64,000 nucleotides of DNA, taken from contig CM054061.1 of assembly GCA_028641055.1 (NCBI GenBank), forward strand, positions 62,037,904 through 62,101,903, in the 5' to 3' direction. Under the pieces are notes generated by a model. It was not told the origin of the DNA and did not search any database. It saw nothing but the letters and a program-made list of their open reading frames with translations. This document shows, in pieces, positions 33,385 through 46,377 of the stretch; within the stretch, counting starts at the first letter, position 1; each line of letters begins with the position of its first letter. A program made the translations under genes and the position numbers. This DNA is from Alopecurus myosuroides (lineage: Eukaryota > Streptophyta > Magnoliopsida > Poales > Poaceae).

Positions 33385-36300
33385 ACGGATCTATGCGTAG
33401 ATGTTTTGTACGGGTAGAACACATAGGTGTATGTGGGTGTTGATGATCATGTTATTACCTCCTTGATTATTTTATGATCTTAGTGGCATAGTGGGATGAA
33501 GCGGCCCGGACTAATCTTACATGTCCACGTACAGGAGACTTGTTCCACAACTAACATGCAACTTGTATTGCATAAGTGGCTTGCGGGTGTCTGTTTTTCC
33601 TACTATAGTTAAGATATAATCTACGAAGGGTTGTTAAAAATGTGTTTATCAATATTGTGGTTGATGTTCGTAGGTATGAACAGTTCTATCTTCGAAAGCC
33701 CTAAGCCACGTAAAATATGCAAAAATAAATTAGAAGCGTCTAACTAGTTTTTGCTGGGCATGAGATGTGATATGGTCAATGTTACAAATTTGATTATGAG
33801 ATGATATCTTTTGTAAATTTTTGATATACCGGAAGGTATCCATATGGTTGTCTTATTATTGATGAACAATCAAGATTAGGGTGCCATGGTACTTGGTACC
33901 ACGCCGGTGGAATGATGGAGATCATACCATGATACACATGATGGAGATCAAGTGCAAGGAAGACCATATCATATCACGTTATCCTTACATGTGATGTTTG
34001 TGATGTTAATCCTTTTATGCATCTTGTTTTGCTTAGATAGATACTATAGCATTATAAGATGATCCCTCTCACTTAATATCAAGATAATAATGTGTTCTTC
34101 CTTAAGTATGCACCGCTAAGAAAGTTCGTCGTTTCGAGACACCACGTGATGATCGGGTGTGACAGACTCAACGTTCGCATACAATGGGTGTTTTCAAGCC
34201 TAGCATGTGCATACATGGCCTTGAAACACACGCAATACTACGGTTCTACTTGGCGAGTCTAGCATGTACAGACATGGCCTCGGAACACGTAACCGAAAGG
34301 TAAAGCATGAGTCATATGGATGATATGATGAACATGTCGATGTTCGCCTTTAAAGCTACATCATCTCACGTGATGATCAGTTTTGTTGTAGTGAATTTGG
34401 TTTGTGTAATCACTAAAGACGACTAAGAGGGATGTTGTTTTTGAGTGGGAGTTCATGGTTTAATTTTGAATTAACTTGAACTTATTTATCATGAACAACC
34501 AATCAAAGTGAATTTGCACAAATTGTAGTATTCATTGGCATCCACAAAACTACCATACACTTAGATTGTTAATTGAGATATAACTGTTATGATCTGGTAA
34601 AACCATTTAAGATTGGTACCGTATTAGTGAAATTTAAAAATGAGTCCTATTCTAGATTTTTGGTATTTCCTACCTAGCTCCATATGGTTAATGATTGATT
34701 GATCTAAAGAGCAACCAATTCCTACTTAGAATCTAGAGTCATGGTTGCTTCCATATTACTTTATCTTCAAAAGAATGTTTTGTTGATCAAGGTGATTTAG
34801 GAACTGAAAAGAGTCGTTTTCAGAAACAATCAAGTGAAAGATATATTGATATCTAGGAACTTATTTGTGGCAACATGACTGAGTGTAATTTAGCGTGACA
34901 ATATTTGCTTATATTATCTGAATATATGCAATGATTGAAGACAATAGGCGTTTTAATATTCCAAGAAGTTGGGCGCTAAAAATTATGTTCTAAATTCCTT
35001 CCTTCGAGCTATAGTAGCTTAATCATAAAATTGTTATGATGGGATGGCTTAAAAGTATGGGTAAAGTCGTTTACCTTACTTGGAGATTGCTAAGAGTGGA
35101 ATCTAGAAGAATACTGTTAATATGGTGATATTAGTAGAACAATCAAACTCAAAGTATGACTCAATGGGTGATAGTATATGACTAACACGTCAAAGAAAAT
35201 GAACTAGTACGACTAGCATTGTTTGATGTTGAATGATTCTTCTATAAAGGAAAGGGAATATTGAAAATAGAATTACAAAAAGGATATATGGCAGAAAAAG
35301 AAGATAACTAGAAAAGTCCAGCTCAGGAGTATATGCTTGATATACAAGTTATAGATGTATTACTAGTTAACAAAGTATTTTTTGGTATTTTGATACCACA
35401 TTGGTTGGTATGAGTTGTCATACAAAGCAACGCAATGCAAGAAATACAAGGGCCTAAAAGGAACTAGTAATAGATATGGAATCGATTATGACAAGAACAT
35501 AAATAAAGTGTTATTGTGTACATTGTCGTATCGAACCAAACTTTCAAGATTTATTTTAAGAACTGAATAAGTTGTTATTTTTTTCTAGTCTTTTGTGAAA
35601 ACAAATGAGATTGTTCAAACGATGACCATATTCCATAATTGATGGATATGTTAATATAAATCATGTTGGTAAAGTAAACATCTATAAGACTAAATGCTAA
35701 ACGTTGAAAGACGTAAAAGAGTTTCACTTAAATCGTGACACCGCCATTTTAGTTCATATTGGAAAGGACAACATGAAGGAACTCCATATTGATGGACTTC
35801 CGGAGTCATTTTATTTTAAATAAATTGACGCTTGTGAGACCTGTTCCAAAAGATGACTAGAATTCCGTTCATAGGCCAAAGTAGAATGGACGACTAATTT
35901 AATGGAGATTGTCCATTATGTGTAGTCATGTATGGTGGATTAATTTTTCCTTCATAAAATTCTATCGATGATTTGAGTAGATATGTGAGTATATCTATTT
36001 AAAGAGAACGGAGTTTGACATTTTGAATTGGTTCAAATGGTTGTTAATATGAAGTAAAAAATCAATGTAACAAGATAATAAAGTATTTATGATTGGATCA
36101 TAAAGGATAAAGTTTGAGTTACAAGTTTAGCAAAACATCTGAGAAGTTGCAGAATTGTTCTACAACTTATACTTCTCGAATACCCCACATTAGTTTGGAG
36201 TATTCAAGAGACAAAATCAAACCTTGTTGGACATGGTAAGATTAATAAAAATTCCATTATAATTTTGTAATTTATGCATTAGTGACAACCTTGTTTTTCC

Positions 36301-38411
36301 ACTGAAAAGAGCACCATCATGATCCGTTGAAATTGACAACATATAAGATATGGTTTGGGTAGTGACCCAAAATTGTCATTTTTTAAGTTTTGGTATGCAT
36401 AGCATGTGTAAAATGTTTACAACCAAAATAGGATAAATATATGTTTATAAGGTTATCCCAAATAAAACATTGGGTATTTATCCTATCACCGAACCAAAAG
36501 ACAAATGTTGTTTGTCAGAAAGGGTGGTTTCTAGAGAAAGTAGTTCTTGCGAAACAAGTGAGTGGGAGCACAGTACAAACTCGACGAGATTAGAGAATCT
36601 TCGTTATCATGTCAAGAGTAGCGCATCACTGGAAGTTGTTCCGGGGTTTGCTATTTTGACAAAGTAGAAGACACTACATCTGTTGTAGATACTTCGGATG
36701 AGTTTGCGTACTGAACAACAAAAGTCCTAAAACTTTGTACTTAGACCAACTTGTGGTTTAAGATTAAAGTGTTGTTTTGACAACAAAGGACCTGGACCTT
36801 ATAAAGGAAGCAAATGATGGTCCCTGACTTCGTAAAATTGACTATGAGTCATTATATCCGCCATAGTTTCCTTGTATGAATATCAAGTATGTGACTTGGT
36901 AGTCTTTTCGATAGGCATGATGCCTAACGATAGCAAAAGGGTCTATATAGAGACAAAGACATGGATTTTTACATTCTTTGAAAGTTGTACTTATCGAAAA
37001 GTTGTTTTCAACGAAGTACAAAGAGTTGACTACTACAAGATTTTGATCTTCCGTAGTGATGTTTTAGTCTTTGCGGATAGTTCTAGCAAAAGTTACATAT
37101 TATGATATGGCAGTTGAATAACAAAACCAACTCTCCTCTCGAGGAAGTTTGATCAAAGATGTGTACTTCACACAGTCTGAGAGTTTTGTAAAATTCAAAA
37201 GGTTTCTAGAAAGGTATACACACTTCAATGGTTGAAGTGAGCATAACGAAGTTGAAATCTTTACCTTAATGAAGTTATCAAAAGAGTTTGATTCCATCAT
37301 GGACGATAAAGATGCTTGTAGAGTTACAAGAAATTAAGTGGGAGCGCTATGACATATTTCCGATACTTTATGTAGATGACATATGGTTGATTGGAAAATA
37401 TGTATTTTAAATTAACACGGTTAATATTTTCATATTGATAAAAGGCTTAGAAGATATTGGGCATCGATATCTATAAGAGATGGATTGAAGTGCCTAATAT
37501 GATTGAAGCCAAATTACATAGATGAAATATTGAAGTAAGTCAATATCGAAATAACAAGAAGGAGTTCTTGTCACATGGAAAATAATTGAGCAAGATTCAA
37601 GTGTTTTGACACATGATGAGCATCATTGAAATTGAGATTTCTAAGTCATGTTTCGATACTATGTACCCAACCAGATGAGTCCTATGCTATAAAATGTTAT
37701 AGCAGGATAATTCATATGATGATTAGACAACAGTGGGAGAGATCCTTGTGTCATTTTAGAAATGATAATGATATGTTTTCCTATGTAGTAATGACAAAAT
37801 GTTAGTTGTAATATGTTACACTAATAGTCTTGTCATATATTCAAATAAATTTATCTCAATTAAAATACGTGATGAAGGGTAGCACAATAGGCTGGAAGAA
37901 AGTTCCATGCTGGATTTGAAAGAGCTTCAAAAATTAAAATATTGTGACAGATACTACAACAAAGGCTAAAGTATATCGTTGTGTTGACAACTGATAATAG
38001 GTGTATTTTGTGTCAAGGAGTTATTTATTGAACTTGGTGAATTCCCTAGAATGCTGACACTATGAAGCTACATTTTCACAATGTTAGTAACATTAGTTTA
38101 AGCTGAGGAATTAAGGTATCACCGGAACTTGGTGAATTTCCAAGAATGCTAACACTATGAAGCTGCATTTTCACAATGTTAGTGACATCGGTTTAAGCTG
38201 AGGAATTAAGGTTTCACCGATTGACCATATATATATAAAGTCATCTCATTAGAGAATGGGTGATGCGTGTAGACGCAAAGAACATGCAAATACAATAGGA
38301 CCTGAACAGTTCAGATATTTTTTATGATGTTTACCACATGCGAAGCATGGTAATAACACTGGAACGCCATATGTGTTAAGTGCTTACAGACTAGATTATT
38401 GACTCTAGTGC
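33385..38411 (+). pseudogene. Decayed Copia gag-pol interior
   Basis: Readable only in fragments. Around 35744-35810 the plus strand gives HIGKDNMKELHIDGLPESF, corresponding to the GAG-pre-integrase region; the longest frames (36470-36667 and 36872-37105) are only 65-77 codons. At 37369-37380 the RT catalytic motif YVDD is preserved within ILYVDDIWLIG. Stops and frameshifts are scattered through the whole 5 kb. A near-duplicate segment of about 85-90 bp, beginning GAACTTGGTGAATT, occurs at about 38030 and 38125, just before the 3' end. Confidence 0.8.
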
Positions 38412-38420
38412 AAGTGGGAG
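38412..38420 (+). other. Polypurine tract of the Copia element
   Basis: AAGTGGGAG ends two bases before the 3' LTR start at 38423, the normal position of the plus-strand primer. Confidence 0.8.
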
Positions 38421-38422
38421 AC

Positions 38423-40091
38423 TGAAGGGAATATGCCCGAGAGGCAATAATAAAGTGGTTATTATTTATTCCTTGTTTATGATAAATGTGTATTTCTCAT
38501 GCTAGAATTGTATTAACCGGAAACGTTGATACATGTGTGCTTAATAAACAAACAATGGTTCGTAGTAAAGCCTCTCTTTTAACTAGCTCGTTGATTAATA
38601 GATGATCAAGGTTTCCTGATCATGAACATTGGATGTTGTTAATAACAAGGTAATATCATTAGAAGAATGATGTGATCAACATAGACCCAATATCAAGATA
38701 ACAATACGATCAAGTCATTTAGTTTATATTGTTATATCTTGCATACGAAGTAACTTATTCCTTAGACCATGAGATCATGTCAATCACTGATACCGGAAGG
38801 GTGCTTTGATGTCATCAAACGTCACACCATAACAGGGTGACTATAAAGGTTCCGTTAGGTATTCGGAAAGTATTAGTTGAGGATCATGGATCAAGAGTGG
38901 GATTTGTCCATCCAAAATGACGGAGAGATATACTCCGGGCCCTCTCGGTGATATCACATCGACACCGCTTGCAAGCATGTGATATGATCACAAGGATGTT
39001 ATATCATGGGAACGAGAAAAGAGTACCTGTCGGTAACGAGATTAAATTGGTATGGTTGATACCAATGATCGAATCTCAGACAAGTAAAATATCGCGAGAC
39101 AAAGGGAATAGTTCACGACGTTGATGGTTCACACGATCACGAGAGTCATCGTTGAATATATAGGAGTCATCAGGATCTCCAGATTCCGCTGTTGATTATT
39201 TATCGGAGAGGTGTCTCGATCATTTCTATGTTATTCGCGAACCGTAGGGTGACACACTTAAGGTTCGATGACGCATTTGAGAGGATACGGAATATCAGAG
39301 AAAAGTTTCGACAACACCGAAATTATTTCGGGGAATATTGAAATAGTCACCGAAATTGTTTCGGGTAATTTTGAAATAGTTCAAGGGGATTCTTATCAAA
39401 TGGTTGTTAATAGATTTAACAAATAAATCAAGGGGTTATATGTTAATGTTTGTTAATGGAATTAACAAATATTAAAATAAAGAAATAAAATTGTTTTATT
39501 TATTTATTAAAGAAAACCCTTGGGATTTTGAGTGGGAATTAATGGAAGAATGAGTGGGTTGAGTGGAGACTCCACTCACATGATGAGGGAGAGGTGGAGA
39601 CACCCAAAAATTCGTGGCTTGCATCCCCTCCTATAAAAGGAGGGGTGGGAGCTCCCTCTCCCACACACACACACTTGTGTCATCTCTTCCTCCCTCCTGC
39701 CGCTGCTCCACTACTTGTTCGTGCGCTTGGCGAAGCTCTGAGCAATGTTTTTCTCCATCACACCACACCGTCGTGCTGCTGGAGTTCCGAGGGATCCTCT
39801 ACTTCCGCCTCCCCGCTGGATCGAGGGAACGGAGGTCATCATCAATCGTACGTGTGACCGATCACGGAGGCACCGCCGGATTGCGGTGCACATCTTCTCG
39901 CTATCGGGATCGGTGTGAGTACGACTACGCCAACAACGAGATTTGATCTCATACCACTTTGAGTATTCGAGGGTATGTGTTCTCCTTAACCCTCTAGTTG
40001 CCCGTTGCACTTCGTCTCCTAGATTAGATCTTGGCCTTTCGGGTGTCTCTCGCGTAGGAAAAAAATTGTTTTCTATGAAACGACCCCTTCA
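38423..40091 (+). repeat. 3' LTR of the Copia element (1669 bp)
   Basis: Same ends as the 5' LTR. It retains the TATA box CTATAAAAGG at 39631-39640 in a segment the 5' LTR has lost. Confidence 0.95.
39631..39640 (+). promoter_or_regulatory. LTR TATA box, present only in the 3' LTR
   Basis: CTATAAAAGG, about 450 bp from the LTR end. The equivalent position in the 5' LTR (about 32920) is deleted. Confidence 0.75.
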
Positions 40092-40954
40092 GTACACCCA
40101 CTCCATATATGATATTTAAGATGTGGAATATGGTTTCTCAACCATATGTTTAACTGCCGATAGTTTTGTACCCTGAGAGTTTGTGAGATATTTTTCTCGA
40201 TAACTTTTGAGTGATTGCGCTAGTCTAAGTTTGCTTGTTGTATGTGTTTCTTTGTTTAGTTGATTGTATTTTAGTTCTGAGTGTATGTCTTTTATTCTTT
40301 TATGACGTTAGAAAACGAAGAAGAAGAAGCAGTTGTGGAGCTGTGCGTCAAGTTCAAACTACTTCAAGGCCAGGGACACTAAGAGTTTTAAGGCAAGCCA
40401 TCCTGATGCTTGATGTTACTACACTTATCATTATCTATCATGCATGTTTTACTTCTAAAATTTTTACAAAAACTTTGATTACCAAAAACTATTTTGAGTG
40501 ACTACTACTACTATTAACATTATACATACTATGACAATAGTTGATACTTGGTGTTACCAAGCCCGTAGCCACCATATGGTATTTATTACCACCAAAAGTA
40601 TAAGTCCCTAATTGGACATTCTAATTTTTTTTTTGCAAAACAAAGGCTTTATGGAAAACCGGGTGGAAAGGCTGAGCCTTGTCTACCTGAACAATGTTGA
40701 AGTGGTCATTTTTGGGGAATATGTGTTTCAAAAAATGACACATAACCTAGTCTTCGCCGGACAAACTTTACCGTACTGCCACTCTACCCCAAGATGGGCA
40801 CGGAGCTTAACTTGAAGTTTGGTTTTTGTTAGTGTGTGTTATATCTCAATTTGCTATAAGGGTCGTCGTGCCCTCGAACCGAATGTCGCCAAGTTTTGAA
40901 ACGTGCGACATATAAAGTGTGGGATTAAGTTTCCCTCCGGGCGCGAATATTGGG

Positions 40955-41040
40955 TCCTGTCATGGAGGGGTTGGACCAGGTGCCGGGGAGAAAGAAAGAA
41001 TCTCCTGTCATGGCGGGGTTGACCAGGTGCCGGGGAGAAA
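40955..41040. repeat. Two-copy direct repeat inside the giant LTR
   Basis: A 38-39-bp unit beginning TCCTGTCATGG and ending GTGCCGGGGAGAAA occurs at 40955-40993 and 41003-41040, 48 bp apart. Confidence 0.85.
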
Positions 41041-42159
41041 AATCAACTGAAGAGATAGTCATATTCTAGCTTGAACATAGTTGATGGTTTGGATTAGTTA
41101 TCTGATGTTTACATACTGTTGTTATAGTCTATGGTTGTTCACGGCGGATGTTCTGGATCTTGTGGAATGTATACACCTCTGCAGAGTAAAACTATTCGGA
41201 ATAGCCGCGTCCTTGGATATGGACAGTTGAATGGCCATGTAGCTAGCATTGTGTCAATGTTTTCAAAATGGAGTTTTGAGAAAGGAGTTGTAAATTGAGA
41301 AGTAATGAAATAAGGAACTTTGTACTAGTGAGGTACTGTTGAAGAAAAGCCAGAAGTTGTTTTACAAAAAGTTTTGCAAATAAAAAAACATTTCTTTTAT
41401 AAAACAAGGTTTTATAAAAACTCTTGGATATGCAATATCTACAAGAGAAAGAAAAATGTATTAATTTATTTTTAAGTATCTTCTTCAACAGAGATACCGA
41501 GATATTCAAAACCAATTATGATATGTCTTTCATATATCATTGATAGTGAACCCTATGTATAGCCTACATGCTCCACTATATAAGCATACTTGCATTTTGG
41601 TAAGCTACATGATGGGTTTCTTCTCGAGTACATTCAAATGTACTCATATTGGTTTCGCCCCTCGTATTTACTTGCCAGACTTCGAGAAGGAGTCTCGGGA
41701 GGAGATCTACGAGGAGGAGTAATGCGCTGATGGCTTTGCGAACTAGGATCGTCTCCCGGTCAACAGCATGTAGGTTAAGGAATGACTTGGGCTCTACTAC
41801 GTTCTGTGTGTTTTACTCTTCCGCTGTGTGTGTTCTGTGTTTGCCCTGCGTGGCAGTTGTGTGGACTTGGCCATGTGACCATGTCTCTTTTGCAATATTT
41901 TCTGTAATCGTGTAATGGATATTGTATCTGTGTACCAACTTGATATGTTGTTCACGACCGGTGTGATCTGGGATCGTGAATGTATGCATATCAGATGTGT
42001 CCTTGAACAATGGTTCTGGAGGACCTTACATTACCTCACATCAAAATCTTATTCTTCTCCTTCCGCCCAGTAGATGCACATCTAAAAGGAGGCGGATTCA
42101 TATGGATCCAACCGATTTCTCGATAGCAACAAATAACGACCTACATCGCCTCGCAACAA

Positions 42160-43096
42160 CGATTATCATCTCTTTCTTCATACAACGGAGCCAGCGCCTG
42201 ACCGGCCGCGACCGCCACGACAAAGATCAAAGTGTAAGTTGCACGCGACACCCGCATGTGGTGACTCCACCACCACTCATATTTATAGACAGCCAGGGGA
42301 GCCAAACTCGGCGCCGGTTTTTTTGTTTAATTCGGTTGTCGTTAATTTTTGATGAAAAGATCCAGCAATTTTCAGCCACATGGAGGGAATCTTGCACGCC
42401 ATTAATGAACTCGCCAGAGCGTCGGTCAGTACCGTACATCCATTGTCGGTGCATCTCCGTTATTGTATAAGCATATCAAACACAATCACGATGCTAAATT
42501 AGTAATTGTCCAGCGGAGCCCACTCCCGGACATGCCCGACGGAGTTCAGTACTTGGTCATTACCGCCGAGTCGAAGATAAGGACGTATCATCGTCGAAAA
42601 AAATTCATATGAATCTAAACAAAATCTACATCTATTTAGGTTTAGGTGCTAACCTCTTGGAACACTTTAATAGAAGGGACGACGCTAAATCTTCACCAAT
42701 CGTGGATAAAATGGGGATAAAATTGAGCTCGATGGTGAAAAACGGAAGAGATCAAAGAAGCTGGCTAGCTCGGACATTTCATCGAGCACCTCTAGTGCAT
42801 AGGAAATGAACAACAAAGTAGAACACACCTCTCACTTACAAAATGGAAAAAACTGAGAGGGGAAAGAGGCATGGGCGGATATAAAGGAATAGAGGACCTC
42901 TAGTCCCGATTCGTGATACCACCCGGTACTAGAGGTTCTCGCCCCCTGCCAGAACCGGGCCAGACACCTCTAGTCCCAGACCGTATTACGAACTGGGACT
43001 AGAGGACATTATGGGCGTTGGAACCGGAGCATTAGTCCCAGTTCCAAATGGAACCAACACTAATGCTCCAAACCAAAACCCTTGTTTCTACTAGTG
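42160..43096 (-). mobile_element. CACTA element end with transposase N-terminal exon
   Basis: The plus strand ends GTTTCTACTAGTG at 43096, i.e. a CACTAGTAGAAAC terminus on the minus strand, followed inward by TTAGTCCCAG-type subterminal repeats. At 42454-42380 the minus strand encodes MHRQWMYGTDRRSGEFINGV followed by QDSLHVAEN, the start of the transposase-associated domain found in plant CACTA (TNP2-type) transposases, then decays. The same region in the CACTA element at 25804-26714 is recognisably similar (CGTG(A/G)TTGTGTTTGATAT and GACCGACGCTCT blocks). The opposite end of this element is not visible in the window, so it is truncated. Confidence 0.8.
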
Positions 43097-45338
43097 AACA
43101 TATCACATACCACTTATTGTTACAACCAAAGATGTATCAAACTTTTAACGTCTTCCTCCGCTATTATAATAATGTAGAGAAATGCCGTGCCATGAATTTG
43201 GCAAACGCCAGACCCCCGAGTATGGCGTGGTACGCGCTTTGGAACGGGACGACCTCAAAAGAGGTTATTTTCATTCAAAAGTGTTTCGCCTCACCGAACG
43301 TGACGTCCAGGGAGATTTCTCCTACGGATCTAGCATGTCTTCCCGGGACTATTCCGTGAAATTTCACATTGATGTGGTTTAGTTGCTTCCATGATAATTG
43401 GAGCTTCTCCAATGTACTTAAGTACAGGAGGTTTATGCTGGAACCGCCATCCATGAGGACCTTGGGGAGCCTTATATTTTCCACTATTGGGCTTACCACC
43501 ATAGCATGCTGGCACCGACGGGGTTTGGGACGTAAGGCAGATGGTCTATGTGATCCCATGTTATGGGAGTTTCAGCATACTTCAGGAACATGGGGTTTGC
43601 TGGCAGAATAGCATTGATCTCCCTCCATGCAGCTTTCACCTTCCTAGCGGATGGCGTTACTAAGAATGTGTGATTCACACTCCCGGTTACTTTGGGGAAG
43701 TTTGGCTCGCCTTTTCTTTGATGCACCTGGATTTGTTCATTCATGTCGGAGGCATTATCTGCATGTCCTTCTTTGGGCTTGGGATTTTGGACATACTTCC
43801 TCTTGAATTTTTTCCCTTTGGACCCGTTATATGATTCCCGCATCAATGCACTATTGAGGCGATATAGCCGGTTTGCGTGGTTGGGCGTCCCGAATCTCGA
43901 GTGGTGGAGACATGGTTCCAGTCTGACCTTGTCTCAGTCCATCTTCTTGATATCTTCATTGAAGTATGGTTCCTTGGACTTGTCCTTCCACTGTCCGCCA
44001 GTGGGTTGTCCACCTTTACCAAAGGCGGCATTGTCCTCCTTCTATGGCTTTGGAGGATCTTGGTTAGGTTTGTTTTCCGCCTTTGGCTGCCTTCGACTGT
44101 TTATGTACTGGTCGAATGTTCCGCCATTCAGGTCATCAGCCGATGCATGCTTATTGGCGGTTGTCAGCGTGGATCTGAGGTCCAGGTGGTCGGATGATGT
44201 AATCATGAACTTGACCAGACCATTCCTAAGCCCATTGACAAAGGCATGCATTGCTTGGAGGTCACTTAGCCCCTAACACTATTCTTCAACGCAGTCCATC
44301 TTGCGATGTAATCTACATTGGTTTCATTGTCATACTGGATGCAGCTCTGCAGCTCATTGATGCTATCGGGGCGTTTGTACGTGCCATTGAAGTGATGGGT
44401 AAACACCCGCGCCATATCCTTCCAGCTGATTATGGATTTCGGCGGAAGACTTTAAATCCATGTTCTTGCTCCTTGGATTAGCATCAAGGGCATGAAACGT
44501 ATTGCTTCCAGATTTGAGTCGTCATTGATTTTCACAGCCATGTGATAGTCTGGCAGCCAAGTGTCTGGGCTGGTGGATCCGTCGTAACGCTAGTGCATTG
44601 CTCTGACTTTGGCGAATCCTACTGGGAGCTCCAGATGTCGGATATTGTCTACGAAGTACTTTGGACCGAGATGGTTTGCATCTTTGGCCGCTTTGATTGC
44701 ATATAGCGTTGCCCAAGCGTCGGAATGCAGCGATCTAGAATGGTGTGAGCCGCTATTTCTTGAATGCTTGCGTCATTGTTCGTCATTTGAGTTCCTGTCA
44801 GGGACGTACTGCGATCTGGGGAGCGTTATACCTCTCTGCCTTCCCCCATTATCGCGTTGCCAAGACTGGAAATTCTCTCGCCTTTGATGACCGTCTGATC
44901 TTTCGCGTCCGCCATTGGGATTTGGTGGAGGCGGCACGTTCTGTTTCAGCGACGCGGGATTGGCGAGGAATTTCCTCGTTATGAGGGGTTGGGTATCTTT
45001 TCCCGCTTTTCCATCATGCTTTCCATGGTTGGACCACGTTTTTGACACTTTGTCGTCGTTTTGTACCTTAGCCTTTTCTTTTGGGACTTTGGTAGCGATA
45101 GGGACGACGGTTGTTGTCTGGGTTCTGCACAACTGGAAGTCATCAAACAGCTTTCCAGAGCGTGTTTCGCCGTTCTCTGTTGAATCATAGCCTTGTTTAG
45201 TAGCACATTCCCGTACTTTACTTTTTTTAGCTTGGGTGTAGCAATCTTCGTTCAAGATCTCGTACTCTACAGCCGCGTTTACCGCCGGGTTCCGAGAACT
45301 GGTTCCCTCTTCGCATTTTTGTGGGTTGCTTCCTTCGT

Positions 45339-45809
45339 CTAGTCGGTAACTAATAATCGACGACGAGCTGGGTCATCCGCCTTTGGCTTGGCGATTTTTG
45401 GTTTGACAGCGGATCGTGTGACCCGCCTCTCATATTCTTCCACGGATGCCTGAGCCTCCGCAATGGCTTCCTGTGTACTCTTCAGCTCCTTGCGCTTATT
45501 TTCTAGGTAATCTGTTTTCTTCATCAGCAGCTGGCGTCTGGATTCTAGGAACGGCGGGGGCTCAGAAGGATCCACCAGGGTTCTGAGTAATGTGTATGCG
45601 TCAATTTCATTTAGGGTTTCCAGAGGTGGTGGGGATTTTTTTTTCTTCCCATCTTCCTCCTTTGTCCCGCTAGTGCCGCCTTCTTCGAGCACACTATCAT
45701 GCAGATCCAGCTTCCGGGGTTTCGTTGTCGGCTTCCTGTTGGGAGGATCTATCTTTTTGGGTGGCGGAGGTGGCGATTTGGACTTCGCCTTTCGGAACTG
45801 AGCTTCCAA
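45339..45809 (-). pseudogene. Gypsy gag N-terminal segment
   Basis: A 156-codon frame rich in Lys and Pro (KSKSPPPPPKKIDPPNRKP) followed by a helical charged stretch (LMKKTDYLENKRKELKSTQE, EAQASVEEYERRVTR) that predicts a coiled coil, as in the N-terminal part of Triticeae Gypsy gag. The continuation at 44773-45255 (SRKFLANPASL-like and a Gly/Arg/Asn-rich GGRERSDGHQRRE stretch) is in another frame, so the protein is broken. Confidence 0.55.
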
Positions 45810-46229
45810 AGAGGGCGGATCTTCCTTTTTCCGTCTGGCAATGCGGATGGCGCCTTTTCAAGGGCTTACTCCTCTTTGGAGAGCGTTTGTTCATCCTCTA
45901 CTGCTTGCTTAGTTGGCGCCGCCATATAGACGTTGTAGAGCCGGTGCCATCGTCATCGGAATCGCTTCCGGATTCTAAGCCCCCTGTGTTGTCAATGGCG
46001 GCGAGTATGGACTCAGGTTCAGAGCTCTCTTTCAAGGGTTCTGCTTACACCATGCCCACAAACATAGATCTCTTTGCCAAAACCTTTATAGGAGATTTTG
46101 CAGTAGATCTACATATGTCATATGTGTTTTCGTTGCCTTTGGTGATTGGGTGGTGGGTGGGAGGAAAGAATTTGCTTCCCCCATGGAATTGCCTCCGTTG
46201 TCAGCCCAACAAAGATGTTGATTAGACAA

Positions 46230-46377
46230 TAGGGATGTGAAGGTGGGATCCCACTTATCCCACTTATTGTCCCACTTATACCTCATTTGTAAGTGTTTAG
46301 TTCAATTTTTTTGTCAAAGTTTTTGAACTAACCATTCACAAAAAAGATATAAGTGGGATCCCACTTTCGCATCCCTA
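46230..46377. mobile_element. hAT-type MITE, 148 bp, in the Gypsy leader
   Basis: Terminal inverted repeats of about 28 bp run TAGGGATGTGAAGGTGGGAT and, reversed, from the right end (AAGTGGGATCCCACTTTCGC, then ATCCCTA). Flanks are TTAGACAA (46222-46229) and TCAGACAA (46378-46385), an 8-bp target duplication with one change. TIR start and TSD length fit hAT. It lies between the Gypsy PBS and gag. Confidence 0.85.

Larger units (their letters stand above)
31735..40091 (+). mobile_element. Full-length Copia retrotransposon, BARE/Angela/WIS type
   Basis: Both LTRs, a perfect 5-bp target duplication GTACA (31730-31734 and 40092-40096), a primer-binding site and a polypurine tract are present, total 8357 bp. 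The LTR start TGAAGGGAATATGCCCGAGA with GGCAATAATAAA next is a close variant of the BARE-1/Angela/WIS LTR, and total and LTR lengths match that group. The interior (33373-38422) is clearly derived from Copia gag-pol but has no long open frame, so the element cannot encode its own machinery. Confidence 0.95.
27702..42030. mobile_element. Giant solo LTR (~5.97 kb) split by a nested Copia
   Basis: Starts TGTCACACACC and ends GGACCTTACA, with a perfect 5-bp target duplication TTACC (27697-27701 and 42031-42035). Subtracting the nested Copia with its duplication (31735-40096) leaves about 5.97 kb. No gag/pol domain, primer site or second LTR copy is visible in that remainder. It repeats the architecture of the solo LTR at 2682: AT-rich arms around a GC-rich block (about 28560-29460) that makes shadow ORFs on both strands. 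A (GA)n run lies at about 29332-29357. I judge it a solo LTR or LARD-type remnant; the internal borders rest on the TSD and TG...CA ends. Confidence 0.75.
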
